A DNA stretch of 64,000 nucleotides from Kerstersia gyiorum (GCF_004216755.1 NZ_SGWZ01000002.1:558001-622000), one strand, 5' to 3'. Shown: positions 1 to 8,777, counted from the stretch's first letter. The notes: a model not told the origin generated them from the letters alone. Numbers and translations: made by a program.

Positions 1-330
1 TCGAGGTGACGGCAGTCCGTCCGTAGCTACCCGGGCGGTTTGAGTCAGGCAAGCGGCTTCAGTGCGCGCAGCCAGGGCGATACCGCTCTGGCTGCCAGGC
101 GGGAGCCGTAATCATGGCCGCTGGTGTTTGTCGCACCAGCGGCCATTTTCATGTCTGCAAGAGAGGGGCGTCAGGATGGTGTGCCTGTTCGGCGTGGATG
201 GCACCGACTGATAGCAGGCGCCTTGCTTCCCGGCAGGCTATCGCGGTTCTGATGTGCGCGAGAGTCTGCGCAGGATGGATGGCGAAAGGGAGGCGGGCCT
301 GGCGGGCGGCTGGAACGCGGCAGCGTGCCA
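1..330. other. Non-coding left edge
   Basis: I see no convincing gene here. A plus-strand reading frame entering from the left stops at 41-43, so the last codons of a gene lying outside the window could be present, but nothing identifies it. The stretch holds a short hairpin (68-75 against 88-95) and the stronger terminator at 114-149. Positions 150-330 lie downstream of the leftward glutaminase gene, and I see nothing in them. Confidence 0.5.
114..149 (+). terminator. Rho-independent terminator
   Basis: A perfect 13-bp stem (114-126 paired with 134-146) with a 7-nt loop is followed directly by a short T run. The orientation fits the end of a rightward transcript that begins outside the window. 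Confidence 0.7.
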
Positions 331-1290
331 TCAGCGTGAGTGGGGCAGCGCCGTGGCGGGCGAACGGTAGATGTTGTAGCCCAGGGTGTCGGCAACCGCG
401 GCTATCATCTTTTGTCCGCGCACACTGTTCCCGAACTCGTCCAAGGGCGGAGAAAATGCCGCAATGGCCAGCACGCCGGGAACCACGGCCAAAAGACCGC
501 CGCCAACGCCACTTTTGCCGGGCAGACCGACGGTATATGCCCAATCTCCAGAGCTGTCGTACAGCCCTTCCATGGTCATGTCAGCCAGAATGCGCGGGGT
601 GTTTTCCGCCTGCAGTACCCGTTTGCCGCTGAAGGGATGAAGGCCGCCGCTGGCCAGCGTGGCGCCGATGGTGGCCAGTTCCAGGCAGTCGAGCAAGGTC
701 GAACACTGGCGTGTATAGACATCGCAAGCCTCCATGGGGTCGCAGTACATATAGCCGGCAGAGTGCAGCAGCCAGGCGATGGCGCGATTATGGGCGTTGG
801 TGCTCTGTTCCGACTCATTCAACTCGGCAGACAACGCAATCTCACCCGAACCCAGCTGTTGCTGAATGGCAAGAATGCGCTGCCAGCGTTCTTCCACCGA
901 GCCGGCTTTCACCAGGCTGGCCGTGGCGATGGCGCCCGCGTTGACCAGAGGAGAAAGCGGTTTTCCTGCATGCAGTTCCAGCGCCATGATGGAGTTGAAA
1001 GGCAGGCCGGTCGCATCCGCGCCTATTTTTTCCTGCACGGTATCGTGCCCCCAGTCTTCCAGAGCCAATGCCAGGGTGCAGACCTTGGAAATGGATTCAA
1101 GGGCAAAACGGTAGCGCACATCGCCAGCGCAATACTGGCTGCCGTCTATGCCGACAACCGCCAGCGCGGAGAGTTTGTCAGGAACTTGTGCCAGAAAAGG
1201 GATGTAATCGGCATTGGCGCCGCCGGGCAGTTGTCCGAACGCCTGGAAGGCGTCATCAACGGCACGCTGGATGGAAGGGGGCGTTGGCAT
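331..1290 (-). CDS. glsA: Glutaminase A
   Basis: This is a serine-dependent beta-lactamase-fold glutaminase that hydrolyses L-glutamine to glutamate and ammonia in the cytoplasm. The 319-residue protein carries the family signatures: the catalytic SISK stretch in the N-terminal third, the NAGAI motif, and the glycine-rich GLPGKSGVGGG segment near the C-terminus. Length matches the family (about 305-330). I chose the ATG at 1290 because a GGAG-like ribosome binding site precedes it and family similarity begins there. An upstream in-frame start at 1374 would add 28 residues unlike the family. The gene is leftward like the two genes upstream of it, but they are functionally unrelated. Confidence in the enzyme class is high. 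Confidence 0.93.
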   Translation of the reverse strand: MPTPPSIQRAVDDAFQAFGQLPGGANADYIPFLAQVPDKLSALAVVGIDGSQYCAGDVRYRFALESISKVCTLALALEDWGHDTVQEKIGADATGLPFNSIMALELHAGKPLSPLVNAGAIATASLVKAGSVEERWQRILAIQQQLGSGEIALSAELNESEQSTNAHNRAIAWLLHSAGYMYCDPMEACDVYTRQCSTLLDCLELATIGATLASGGLHPFSGKRVLQAENTPRILADMTMEGLYDSSGDWAYTVGLPGKSGVGGGLLAVVPGVLAIAAFSPPLDEFGNSVRGQKMIAAVADTLGYNIYRSPATALPHSR

Positions 1291-1392
1291 AGCGACTGCT
1301 CCGGGAAGGGAATATCCAGGGCCACGAGCCGAAAAGCTGCCCGTTTGTCCTGGCTGGCTGGAACAACTGGGCAATGGCGGTTGCCGGGGAGG

Positions 1393-1758
1393 TCAGCGGG
1401 TCAGGAAACCGTCGCCGTTGCGGTCCTGGCGATGGAAATCATTCATGACCGCAATGATGAACTCCTCACGTGAAATTCTGCCGTTTTTATCTGTATCCAC
1501 CAGGTCGAATTCACTGGCAGTAAAGACCGGCGCAGCCTCTTCGCGACTCAGGGCCCCATTGCCTTGGGTATTCAGTTTGTCAAAGGCGTGTTCCATGAAA
1601 ACACGGTACTCCGCTTCGCTGATTTTGCCGTCCTGGTTGGTATCGAGCTGCTTGAATACGCTTTCATCCAGTTGGACAACCGGTGCTTGTGCCAGCGCGA
1701 CATTGACGGAAAACGGCAGGGCCAGCGCCAGGGACAGGAATAATTTCTTTGCTTTCAT
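1393..1758 (-). CDS. Secreted EF-hand calcium-binding protein
   Basis: A 121-residue protein with a clear Sec signal peptide (KK, hydrophobic stretch, cleavage near ALA-QA at about residue 24). At least three EF-hand loops follow: DTNQDGKISEAE at about 40-51, a degenerate LNTQGNGALSREE loop, DTDKNGRISREE at about 88-99, and a final DRNGDGFL loop at the C-terminus. The mature protein should sit in the periplasm and bind calcium through two pairs of loops. The second loop has lost acidic ligand positions and may not bind metal. No specific partner can be named. It lies between the glutaminase and a small lipoprotein, all leftward. Confidence 0.85.
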   Translation of the reverse strand: MKAKKLFLSLALALPFSVNVALAQAPVVQLDESVFKQLDTNQDGKISEAEYRVFMEHAFDKLNTQGNGALSREEAAPVFTASEFDLVDTDKNGRISREEFIIAVMNDFHRQDRNGDGFLTR

Positions 1759-1773
1759 GTTGTGCCGCCTCGC

Positions 1774-2016
1774 TTATTTGCAACCCAATTGATTACCGGC
1801 ATAGCTGCCCGCGCCTGCGCCCGCGACCGTGGCAATGGTCTTGCCCGTGCCGCCGCCGACCATACTGCCCAGCAGGCCGCCGACCACAGCGCCACCCACC
1901 GTGCCGGCAATGCAGTCGAATTCCGACTGCGCCTGCGGGCTGTTCATGCTTTGGCAGCCGCCCAGTGCCAGACTGGTCGAGAACAGTGCCATGGCTAAGA
2001 AAGTGCTTCTTTTCAT
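1774..2016 (-). CDS. Glycine-zipper lipoprotein
   Basis: An 80-residue protein with a lipoprotein signal peptide ending in the lipobox LALGGC, so the mature N-terminus is a lipidated cysteine near residue 21. The C-terminal half is a glycine-rich hydrophobic hairpin (GGAVVGGLLGSMVGGG, then AGAGAGSYAG), as in the glycine-zipper 2TM / 17-kDa surface antigen class. I placed the start at the ATG at 2016, where the signal peptide begins and GGAG lies upstream. A start at 2127 would add an implausible leader. Members of this class sit in the outer membrane or envelope, but their roles are mostly unknown. It ends 15 bp before the EF-hand gene, so the two may be co-transcribed. Confidence 0.8.
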   Translation of the reverse strand: MKRSTFLAMALFSTSLALGGCQSMNSPQAQSEFDCIAGTVGGAVVGGLLGSMVGGGTGKTIATVAGAGAGSYAGNQLGCK

Positions 2017-2338
2017 AGATACGTACTCCACGCAATGGATAGCGGACTGCCGGGAAATGAACCTTGAAGCGAATGACTCATTCAAAGCATAGACTGCAGT
2101 GCTGTGAAAGAGAAGGCCTATTTGCAAAGGGTTTGATTGTTCGCCGCATTTCCGGAAATTTGTTTGGCAATGCGTTATTCAGCGTTGCACAGACTTTCCC
2201 GATGCCACGCTGGCAATATCAGGAATTGTCAATTTTTTAGATTCGAAGAGAGGGTTCAGATTGCATTGCCGTGTTTTTGTCAAGCGAAGGGAGTCCTGCA
2301 TGATCGCGCCAATGGTTTAGAGCAAAGTTTTCCAGAAA

Positions 2339-2352
2339 ACTGAGCGCTCAGT
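2339..2352. promoter_or_regulatory. 14-bp perfect palindrome, possible TetR-type operator
   Basis: ACTGAGCGCTCAGT is self-complementary. Palindromes of this size and symmetry are typical binding sites of TetR-family repressors. No tetR gene is adjacent. The site ends 15 bp before the GMC-gene remnant, so it may itself be a relic of a lost locus. The functional assignment is an inference. Confidence 0.35.
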
Positions 2353-2367
2353 GAATCAATTACGCTC

Positions 2368-2424
2368 GTCATCATGATTGCAGAACAAGCGGCAGACATG
2401 ATCAAGGCGGATGCGCGCCGTTGA
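2368..2424 (+). pseudogene. 3'-end remnant of a GMC oxidoreductase gene
   Basis: These 57 bases translate to VIMIAEQAADMIKADARR followed by a stop. The intact GMC oxidoreductase at 16462-18120 ends VIMIAEKAADMIKADARG. By eye about 51 of 57 bases are identical, and similarity stops upstream of 2365 and at the stop codon. It is far too short to be a gene. It looks like the surviving tail of a deleted paralogue, or a short duplicated segment. Confidence 0.7.
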
Positions 2425-2660
2425 GCCTGTGGCGTTGTACCGATCCAGCGTCTACTGATCAAGGGTGGTGGATTACCATGGCGAACGGGCCAGGCAGTGC
2501 GGGGGAAGAAACAGGGCAGGGTGTTCGCAGGCGGGGAATTGGAAATGGTCTAGGCAGCCGCAGGTGCCAGACGTTCAACGGGACGTACGGAAAGCGGAGG
2601 GAATGGCGCCCGCCGCTGTGGTGGCAGGCGCCTGTGAGCCTTGATGGTGCGACTGTTTTT

Positions 2661-3971
2661 CTAGCGAGGCCGGGTGCCCGTGGCGCCGCCTGCAGAGATA
2701 TGACGATTGCGCCAGAATGCCAGGCCGGCGCAAAGCGCCAGGGCGGCCAGGATGGAGGCAATGGCCATCAGGTTGCTGGTGGCGAGGCTATAGAGGAAAC
2801 CCAGCATGATCAGCGAGACAATCGCGAGGGTCAGCAGCAGGAATCCTGCGCCCAGATGAATCCTGGCGCGCATGCGCCAGGCAGCGATGAGAACAAAAAA
2901 GTAGCTGGCCAGGAACGTGAAGCTGACAACATCGGCCAGCACGCTGACATCGAAGCAGAGCGCCAGGACGGCGATGGCGATACTGATCACGACATTACCG
3001 GACGAAGCGTTGCGCCACAGCGGACGATTGAGGGCGGCAGGAATTTCCCGGGACTGGCCCATGCTGTCCAGGGTATTGAACAGTGAAAAAATCGTCGCAT
3101 TGATGGCTGACGATGTGGCTAGCAATGCGCCGGCCGACACCATCACGAAGCCTGTTGCACCCAGCACGGGATAGGCGGCATAGGCAATTGACGTCTCCGC
3201 GTACTGGCGCAGCTGCGCCATGGAGAGGCTGGATGCCAGAATGATGGCAAGGGCGACATACAACAGCATGGTGATGCTGATGGCCAGAATGAAGGCCAGG
3301 GGCATGGTGCGTGCAGGATTTTTTACCTTATCCGCCGCATTGGTCATCATATTGAAGCCGGCGTAGGCGAAAAAGGTCAGCCCCAGACTGGAAAAAATCG
3401 GATCGGCTCCCGGCAGAGGAGAAGGAATCAGGCTGGTCGGTTTGAGCTGAACCGCGCCCGCAATAATGAAGATGAGCAGAATGCCCAGTTTCAGAATGAC
3501 CAGCAGCGATTCGGTACGTCCGACAGCGTGATTGCTGTACATATTGAGCAAGGCCAGGAGCACGATGATGCCCAGGGTATAGGCCAGGCCCAGAAGTGCC
3601 AGATTGGCATGGCCGGGATGCAGCCACTGTGCTGCGTACAGGCCGAAGGCGCGTGCGACCAGCGCAATGGTCAGAATCAGCGTGCCGATATAGAGAAAAG
3701 ACAGGGTAATGACCAATGGCCGAGAAAAAGCGGCCCGGAAATAGTCGATCAAACCTCCGTTGGTCGGGTAATACACTGATAGCCGGGCATAGGCATAGCC
3801 GATCAGAAGTGAGACCACACCCGCCAGACCGAAGGAAAACCAGGTAAAGGTATCCATCAATTCCGCGACCTGTCCGATCAGCACGAAAATACCCGCGCCG
3901 ACCATTGCCCCAATACCAATGGAAATGACGTCAATCAGATTCAGCGTTTGTTTTGATTGATGGGTTGCCAC
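2661..3971 (-). CDS. APC-family amino acid permease
   Basis: A 436-residue integral membrane protein with about 12 hydrophobic segments. The first carries the APC-superfamily signature IGIGAMVGAGIFVLIG (about residues 16-31), the unwound substrate-binding region of TM1. It should be an inner-membrane secondary transporter of amino acids or related amines, driven by proton or sodium gradient. The substrate cannot be read from the sequence. Translation starts at a GTG (3971) preceded by an AGGG ribosome binding site. The gene appears monocistronic: its neighbours are the proP-like gene upstream, 258 bp away, and the remnant region downstream. Confidence 0.88.
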   Translation of the reverse strand: MATHQSKQTLNLIDVISIGIGAMVGAGIFVLIGQVAELMDTFTWFSFGLAGVVSLLIGYAYARLSVYYPTNGGLIDYFRAAFSRPLVITLSFLYIGTLILTIALVARAFGLYAAQWLHPGHANLALLGLAYTLGIIVLLALLNMYSNHAVGRTESLLVILKLGILLIFIIAGAVQLKPTSLIPSPLPGADPIFSSLGLTFFAYAGFNMMTNAADKVKNPARTMPLAFILAISITMLLYVALAIILASSLSMAQLRQYAETSIAYAAYPVLGATGFVMVSAGALLATSSAINATIFSLFNTLDSMGQSREIPAALNRPLWRNASSGNVVISIAIAVLALCFDVSVLADVVSFTFLASYFFVLIAAWRMRARIHLGAGFLLLTLAIVSLIMLGFLYSLATSNLMAIASILAALALCAGLAFWRNRHISAGGATGTRPR

Positions 3972-4184
3972 GTGTACCCTGCCAAAAAGTAAAAAGCCCC
4001 GGCGGGAGCGAGAGAACGGGCATACCTTGAGATGGGCATGATCTCAGTGTTGTACTCGACTCGCCCGTGGGAGGCAATGGGCATGAGTCAGTGCATGTTG
4101 CCCCAGGCGTATTGGTACTCAAGGCTTGAGGTCCGCCATTTTTTTTCCTGCCGCTTCTAGTCCCCAAGAACTCGCCGTGCCAGG

Positions 4185-4225
4185 GCTGACGGTGGCGACG
4201 CCGGGCCGGCTGCGCCACCGTCAGC
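4185..4225 (-). terminator. Hairpin downstream of proP
   Basis: A perfect 13-bp inverted repeat (4185-4197 with 4213-4225, 15-nt loop) lies 4 bp past the end of the leftward proP-like gene. No clear T run follows, so it may act as a weak terminator or as an mRNA 3'-end stabiliser. Beyond it, 3972-4184 holds only the permease upstream region. Confidence 0.5.
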
Positions 4226-4229
4226 TCAG

Positions 4230-5762
4230 TCAGTCCAGATGGGGATGCTGGTCCACCAGTTTCTGGCGGCGTTTGCGCAGCAGCTCTATCCTTTCTTCCA
4301 GTTCGACGATTTCGGCCTCGACATCTTCCACGCTTTGTTCGATGTTTTCATAGGCTTCCTGCAGCAGCACACGGGCTTCCTGGCGGCTGGATGCGTTGGG
4401 GGTGTCGCCGCGTAGCGGCCGGTTGGCCGTCTCGGGCAGAAAGAAGGCCGTGATCAGGCCGACGACTGCCGCTGCCATCAGGTAGTAGGCCGGCATCATC
4501 AGGTTCTGGGTTTCTTCCACCAGCCAGGCAGCGACAGTCGGGGTCAGGCCTGCAATGATGACGGCCACGTTGAACGAGCTGGCCAGCGCGCTGTAGCGGA
4601 TGCGCGTGGGGAAGAGCGCGGGCAGTGTCGATGCCATGACACCGGTCAGGCAGTTGAGCAGCGCCGCCAGGCAGAGCAGGCCCAGGAAGATGGTGCCAGT
4701 ATTGTCGCTGCCTATCATGCGGTAGGCCGGGATGGCGAGCAGCAGCAGACCGAGGCTGCCGATCAGCAGGAAAGGCTTGCGCCCGACCTTGTCGCTGATG
4801 AAGCCGACCAGTGGTTGCACGAACAGCATGCCTATCATCACCACGATGATGATGAGCACGCCATGGCCTTCGGAATAGCCCAGGCTGCTCGACAGGTAGG
4901 TAGGCATGTAGGTCAGCAGCATGTAGTAGGTGACGTTGGTCACCAGTACCATACCGACGCAGATCAGCAGCGCCTTGCGGTAGCGCGTGAAAATCTCGCG
5001 GAAGGAGATGCTGGGACGCTCCTTGATGGCATCGCGGTCGTCCTTCTCCATGCGTTCGAGCTGTTGCGCGAAGGCCGGGGTTTCTTCTGCTGCATGGCGC
5101 AGGTACAGGCCCAGCAGTCCCAGCGGACCGGCGACGAAGAAGGGCACGCGCCAGCCCCATTCGAGGAAGCGCCCGTCGCCCAGGATGGTTTGCAGCAGCA
5201 CCACCATGCCTGCGCCCAGGACAAAGCCCGCAATCGACCCGAAGTCCAGCCAGCTGCCCAGGAAGCCGCGCCGCCTGTCGGGGGCATATTCCGCCACAAA
5301 AATGGCGGCGCCGGTGTATTCGCCGCCGACCGAGAAGCCTTGCGCGACCTTGCACAGCAGCAACAGGACAGGGGCCCACAGGCCGATGCTGTCATAGGAG
5401 GGGATCAGGCCGATGCAGAAGGTGCTGATGGCCATGATGATGATGGTCAGCGACAGGACTTTCTGCCGCCCGAAGCGGTCGCCCATGACACCGAAGAACA
5501 GGCCGCCCAGCGGACGGAACAGGAACGGGACCGAGAATGTGCCCAGTGCGGCGATGGTTTGCACGGCAGGCGAGGCATCCGGGAAAAATACCTTGCCCAG
5601 CGCAAAGGCGACAAAACCGTACACCCCGAAGTCGAACCACTCCATCGCATTGCCCAGCGCGGCAGCGGTCACGGCTTTCTTGAGTTTGCTATCGTCGATG
5701 ACGGTAATGTCGTTGATGCCCAGAGGGCGCGGCGCGGGTGGGGCAGAGGCTGTTTTGCTCAT
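4230..5762 (-). CDS. proP: ProP-like proline/betaine:H+ symporter (MFS)
   Basis: A 510-residue MFS transporter of the metabolite:H+ symporter family. Visible features are the family motif around DRFGRQKV (loop 2-3), twelve hydrophobic segments and the RRGFLGSW stretch. The C-terminal tail of about 50 residues, ENIEQSVEDVEAEIVELEE and onward, has heptad spacing and predicts a coiled coil. In E. coli ProP, a C-terminal coiled coil tunes the osmolarity at which the transporter activates. The likely role is uptake of proline, glycine betaine or similar compatible solutes under osmotic stress. The start was set at the ATG at 5762 (MSKTASAPP), 12 codons inside the longest frame. Other MHS substrates such as dicarboxylates cannot be excluded. 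Confidence 0.82.
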   Translation of the reverse strand: MSKTASAPPAPRPLGINDITVIDDSKLKKAVTAAALGNAMEWFDFGVYGFVAFALGKVFFPDASPAVQTIAALGTFSVPFLFRPLGGLFFGVMGDRFGRQKVLSLTIIIMAISTFCIGLIPSYDSIGLWAPVLLLLCKVAQGFSVGGEYTGAAIFVAEYAPDRRRGFLGSWLDFGSIAGFVLGAGMVVLLQTILGDGRFLEWGWRVPFFVAGPLGLLGLYLRHAAEETPAFAQQLERMEKDDRDAIKERPSISFREIFTRYRKALLICVGMVLVTNVTYYMLLTYMPTYLSSSLGYSEGHGVLIIIVVMIGMLFVQPLVGFISDKVGRKPFLLIGSLGLLLLAIPAYRMIGSDNTGTIFLGLLCLAALLNCLTGVMASTLPALFPTRIRYSALASSFNVAVIIAGLTPTVAAWLVEETQNLMMPAYYLMAAAVVGLITAFFLPETANRPLRGDTPNASSRQEARVLLQEAYENIEQSVEDVEAEIVELEERIELLRKRRQKLVDQHPHLD

Positions 5763-6125
5763 GTATCTGCTTCCTGTTTCTGTACGCCATATCCGCATAT
5801 CGGCGGGGTATTGCCGCCAGGCGTTGCCGGCGCGGGCGGGTATGGCGCTTGTTCACACTGCCTCGATGGGGCAGCAAAAACGAGGGGGCGCAGGCCTGGC
5901 ACGCCACAGCATGCGTTACCACGTCCGAGCTGTCCGGGATGGACTATCCGCGACCGGTTGCCGTCATGAAATCGGGCCTGCTCATTATATAAGAGAGGGG
6001 TGAAAGTGACTGTTCCCGCGTGTATCGGGCATCCTGTTACAGCAGATGTAAATTCCCGCCATCAACGCGCCATGGTTATTGATGCTGAACTAATATGACG
6101 GCACATGACAAGAACGGAGATCTGC
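5763..6125. other. Divergent intergenic region with candidate proP promoter
   Basis: This 363-bp gap separates leftward proP from a rightward secreted-protein gene. On the minus strand a perfect TATAAT sits at 5989-5984, with a weak -35-like element near 6012-6007, which would give proP a leader of about 215 nt. On the plus strand GGAG at 6116-6119 is the ribosome binding site of the next gene. I see no gene or RNA motif in between. Confidence 0.4.
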
Positions 6126-6506
6126 ATGTTTGTGCCCAGATTGATGTGCGGCGCCCTGGCATTGCTTGCCCTGGGATGCGTGGTTCCCGCGGCGCAGGCC
6201 GCCAGCGAAGGCCTGACTGCCAGAGTGGTCGAGCAGGTGGAGCTCACCGTTCCTGATGCGGAGCAGGCCGCCGCAGCAACAGTTACGCGTCATCACGCAG
6301 AGCGGTGCTTTGACAAGGTGAGAGCGGTGCTGGTGGGCCTGGAAAGCCGTGCCAGCGGCCTGAAGCTTGACGAATTCGTTGATGCCGGTCTGGTGCAGCG
6401 TGGCTCCGATGAGTGGGAAGTGCTGGAACTCGGCTATCGGCTGGATGTGCCGACGGACCGGAAACTGAAAGACTTCTTCATGACGTGCCTGGACAAACAG
6501 GACTGA
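6126..6506 (+). CDS. Secreted protein of unknown function
   Basis: A 126-residue protein with an N-terminal signal sequence (hydrophobic core ALALLALGCVV, likely cleavage after AQA near residue 26). The mature part is short, alpha-helical in character and contains two cysteines (AERCFDKV and FMTCLDK) that could form a disulphide. I do not recognise a family. A GGAG site 7 bp before the ATG at 6126 supports that start over the ATG at 6105. The gene stands alone, converging on the carbonic-anhydrase-like gene. Confidence 0.7.
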   Translation: MFVPRLMCGALALLALGCVVPAAQAASEGLTARVVEQVELTVPDAEQAAAATVTRHHAERCFDKVRAVLVGLESRASGLKLDEFVDAGLVQRGSDEWEVLELGYRLDVPTDRKLKDFFMTCLDKQD

Positions 6507-6544
6507 CCTGCCCGGGGGGCTGGCTCCGGCGGCAAGCCGGGATG

Positions 6545-6577
6545 GCGTGAGCGCGGCCAGGCTGGTCGCGCTCACGC
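6545..6577. terminator. Hairpin between convergent genes
   Basis: A perfect 11-bp stem (6545-6555 with 6567-6577) with an 11-nt loop lies between the rightward secreted-protein gene and the leftward carbonic-anhydrase-like gene, 6 bp from the stop codon of the latter. No long T run is present, but the position fits a shared terminator. Confidence 0.55.
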
Positions 6578-6583
6578 TGTGCG

Positions 6584-7108
6584 TCATGCCAGGCGCACCA
6601 GCTGGTCGCGGAACTGGCGCGCCTTGTGGCGATAGCTGGCGGCGTTATCCAGCAATAGCCCGCGGCTGACCTCATCCAGTTCCCGTACCACCCGTGCGGG
6701 AGCACCGACGATCAACCGGCCAGGCTCGAAAGCCCGGTGCTCGGGCACCAGGGCGCCCGCGCCGACCAGGCTTTGAGCGCCTATCACGGCGCCATTGAGG
6801 ACGACGGCCTGTATGCCGATCAGGCATGCGTCGCCAATGGTGCAACCATGCAGCATGGCCTGGTGGCCGACGGTAACATCACTGCCTATTGTCAGTGGCA
6901 GGCCGGGGTCGGCGTGCAGGATGGCGCCATCCTGGATGTTGCTGCCCGCGCCGATCCAGATGCGCGCGTTGTCCGCGCGCAGCACGGCGCCGGGCCATAT
7001 CGACACGTTTTCCCCGATCACGATATCTCCGATCAGGACGGCATGCTCGGAAACATAGGCGCTGGAGGCAATGTCCGGGCGCAGGTTGCCGAGTTGATAG
7101 ATCGCCAT
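6584..7108 (-). CDS. Gamma-carbonic-anhydrase-family protein (left-handed beta-helix)
   Basis: A 174-residue hexapeptide-repeat protein (repeats of the type IGENVSIWPGAVLRAD, IGDACLIGIQAVVLNG), matching the YrdA/PaaY/CaiE branch of gamma carbonic anhydrases. Candidate zinc ligands appear as H in ILHAD, H in VGHQAMLHGC and the second H there. The ATG at 7108 begins the family-like sequence MAIYQLGNLRP. It is the last gene of a leftward group with an acyl-CoA ligase and thiolase. PaaY, a homologue, is a thioesterase that rescues CoA in phenylacetate catabolism, so a CoA-salvage role is possible here. That role is inferred from context. Confidence 0.85.
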   Translation of the reverse strand: MAIYQLGNLRPDIASSAYVSEHAVLIGDIVIGENVSIWPGAVLRADNARIWIGAGSNIQDGAILHADPGLPLTIGSDVTVGHQAMLHGCTIGDACLIGIQAVVLNGAVIGAQSLVGAGALVPEHRAFEPGRLIVGAPARVVRELDEVSRGLLLDNAASYRHKARQFRDQLVRLA

Positions 7109-7137
7109 GGCTTCTCCCGTGTTGATAGGCCGTGCGT

Positions 7138-8715
7138 TCAGGCCAGGGCTTGCTGGTCTGCCTGGGCCAGCCGGGCCTGCACATCTTTCTTGGCTACCTT
7201 GCCATAGGCAGACTTGGGCAGGTTTTCCCAGTACACGAAGCGCCTGGGCCATTTGTATTTGGCCAGGCGGCCATCGAGGAACTGGATCAACTGCGCTTCG
7301 GTGACGGCGCAGCCAGGCTTGGGCACGATGACTGCCACGCCCAGTTCGCCCCATTTCGGATCGGGCAGGCCGACTACCGCGACTTCATGCACGGCCGGGT
7401 GGGTCAGCAGTGTTTCTTCTATTTCGCGCGGGTAGACGTTGGAGCCGCCGGAAATGTACATGTCGGAAGCGCGTCCGGTAATGTAGAGATAGCCTTCGTC
7501 ATCAAGATGCCCCAGGTCGCCCGTGTGAAACCAGTCGAACCGGAAGGCCTTCTCGTTGGCTTCGGGATTGTTGTCATAGCCAGCCATGACTGCCTGGCCC
7601 CTGACGCAGATTTCCCCGGTCTGGCCCGCTGGCAGCCGCGCGCCCTGGTCGTCCAGGATGACGATATCTATGCCGGTGCGTGCATAGCCGCAGGTGCCGA
7701 AACGGGTGAAGTTGGCGTCTTCGGCTTCATGCAGGGCAGGAGGCAGTACGGTAATGTTGCCCGTGACTTCGCCCAGGCCGTAATACTGCACCAGCACCTT
7801 GCCCAGTTTCTCCAGGGCGTGCTTCTGGTCTGCGCGGTACATGGGGGCGCCGGCGTAGATCACATAGCGCAGGCTGCTGTGGTCGTAGCGGTCCACGGCA
7901 TCGTGTTCAGTGAGCATCTTGATGATGGTCGGTACTGTGAACATATTGTCGACGCGGTGCTGCTGCACCAGCTGCCACGTTTCTTCGGCATCCAGCCGTT
8001 CGCTGGCAGGCAACACGCTGGCGGCGCCTCGCGCGGTATTGACCAATGCATGGATGCCGGCCCCGTGCGACAGCGGCGCGACGACCAGCGAGCGCGAACG
8101 GTGCGTGAGGCCGGGCATCAGGTCAGCCAGGTGGTTGGTGATGACGAATGCCATCTGGCCATGCGTCAGCGTGCCGGCCTTGGGGTGGCCGGTCGTGCCC
8201 GAGGTATAGAAGAACCAGAGCGGCGTATCGCGGTCCACGTCGGCGGCAATGAAGGGCTCGGTGCATGGCGTGGCGAGCAGCTCGTCGTAGGCGATTTCGT
8301 TGGCGCGTGGCGTCCCCAGGGACAGCACGTGGCGCAGCGCGGGGTTCTCGGCGCGGATGGCGTCCACGTGGGCCTCGAAGCCGGAGTCGTAAATCATGAC
8401 ATTCGCTGCGCTGGATTTTCCCAGGTAGGCGGCTTCAGGCGGGGCGATGCGGTAATTGGTCGGCACCCAGATCGCGCCCAGCTTGAACGCGATATAGGCG
8501 CTTTCGAACAGCGGCAGGTTGTTGCGGGAGTGCACCAGTATCCTGTCTCCGGCCTGGACGCCGGCCTGGCGCAGTTGGGTGCAGATTGTGTCCACACGCT
8601 GATTGATCTCATGCCATGTATAGCTGCGGTCCGGGGTGATGAACCCGGGTTCCTGGGCATGGCGGCGGGCGACTTGCGTGAGCATATCGCCCAGATTCAT
8701 GACTGTGGTGAGCAT
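7138..8715 (-). CDS. Acyl-CoA ligase (AMP-binding, fatty-acid-CoA ligase family)
   Basis: A protein of about 525 residues of the ANL superfamily that activates a carboxylic acid as acyl-adenylate and then acyl-CoA. The P-loop signature FYTSGTTGHPKAG lies at about residues 170-185. Further motifs are YYGLGEVTG (A5), TGDLGHLDDEGYLYITGR (A7/A8) and SAYGKVAKK near the C-terminus with the catalytic lysine. Start choice is uncertain: ATGs at 8715 and 8700 are both reasonable, and an upstream TTG at 8733 is less likely. The gene lies 62 bp after the thiolase and 29 bp before the carbonic-anhydrase-like gene in one leftward run. Its substrate is unknown and may be aromatic, terpenoid or short-chain. 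Confidence 0.88.
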   Translation of the reverse strand: MLTTVMNLGDMLTQVARRHAQEPGFITPDRSYTWHEINQRVDTICTQLRQAGVQAGDRILVHSRNNLPLFESAYIAFKLGAIWVPTNYRIAPPEAAYLGKSSAANVMIYDSGFEAHVDAIRAENPALRHVLSLGTPRANEIAYDELLATPCTEPFIAADVDRDTPLWFFYTSGTTGHPKAGTLTHGQMAFVITNHLADLMPGLTHRSRSLVVAPLSHGAGIHALVNTARGAASVLPASERLDAEETWQLVQQHRVDNMFTVPTIIKMLTEHDAVDRYDHSSLRYVIYAGAPMYRADQKHALEKLGKVLVQYYGLGEVTGNITVLPPALHEAEDANFTRFGTCGYARTGIDIVILDDQGARLPAGQTGEICVRGQAVMAGYDNNPEANEKAFRFDWFHTGDLGHLDDEGYLYITGRASDMYISGGSNVYPREIEETLLTHPAVHEVAVVGLPDPKWGELGVAVIVPKPGCAVTEAQLIQFLDGRLAKYKWPRRFVYWENLPKSAYGKVAKKDVQARLAQADQQALA

Positions 8716-8777
8716 GATGAGTCTCGGAATCAAGAAAAAATGGGCTGCATGGAAGCGCCGGTGGGCGCAGCGGCAGG

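Larger units (their letters stand above)
2017..2660. other. Intergenic region with a gene remnant
   Basis: About 640 bases without an intact gene. It must hold the leftward promoter of the lipoprotein gene. The rest is mostly anonymous, apart from a 14-bp palindrome at 2339-2352 and, directly after it, an 18-codon fragment matching the end of the GMC oxidoreductase gene found at 16.5-18.1 kb. Position 2661 is the end of the leftward permease gene. Confidence 0.6.

Noticed and set aside
340..1473. Long plus-strand frame (377 codons) opposite the glutaminase gene
   Set aside because: It is the antisense shadow of glutaminase in GC-rich DNA; the translation has no domain character, while the opposite strand carries all glutaminase motifs.
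2280..2462. 60-codon minus-strand frame in the 2.0-2.66 kb gap
   Set aside because: It is the antisense of the GMC-tail remnant and has no start context.
4815..5969. 384-codon plus-strand frame opposite proP
   Set aside because: Rich in His, Gln and Asp with no recognisable motif, and fully contained in the antisense of a clear transporter gene.
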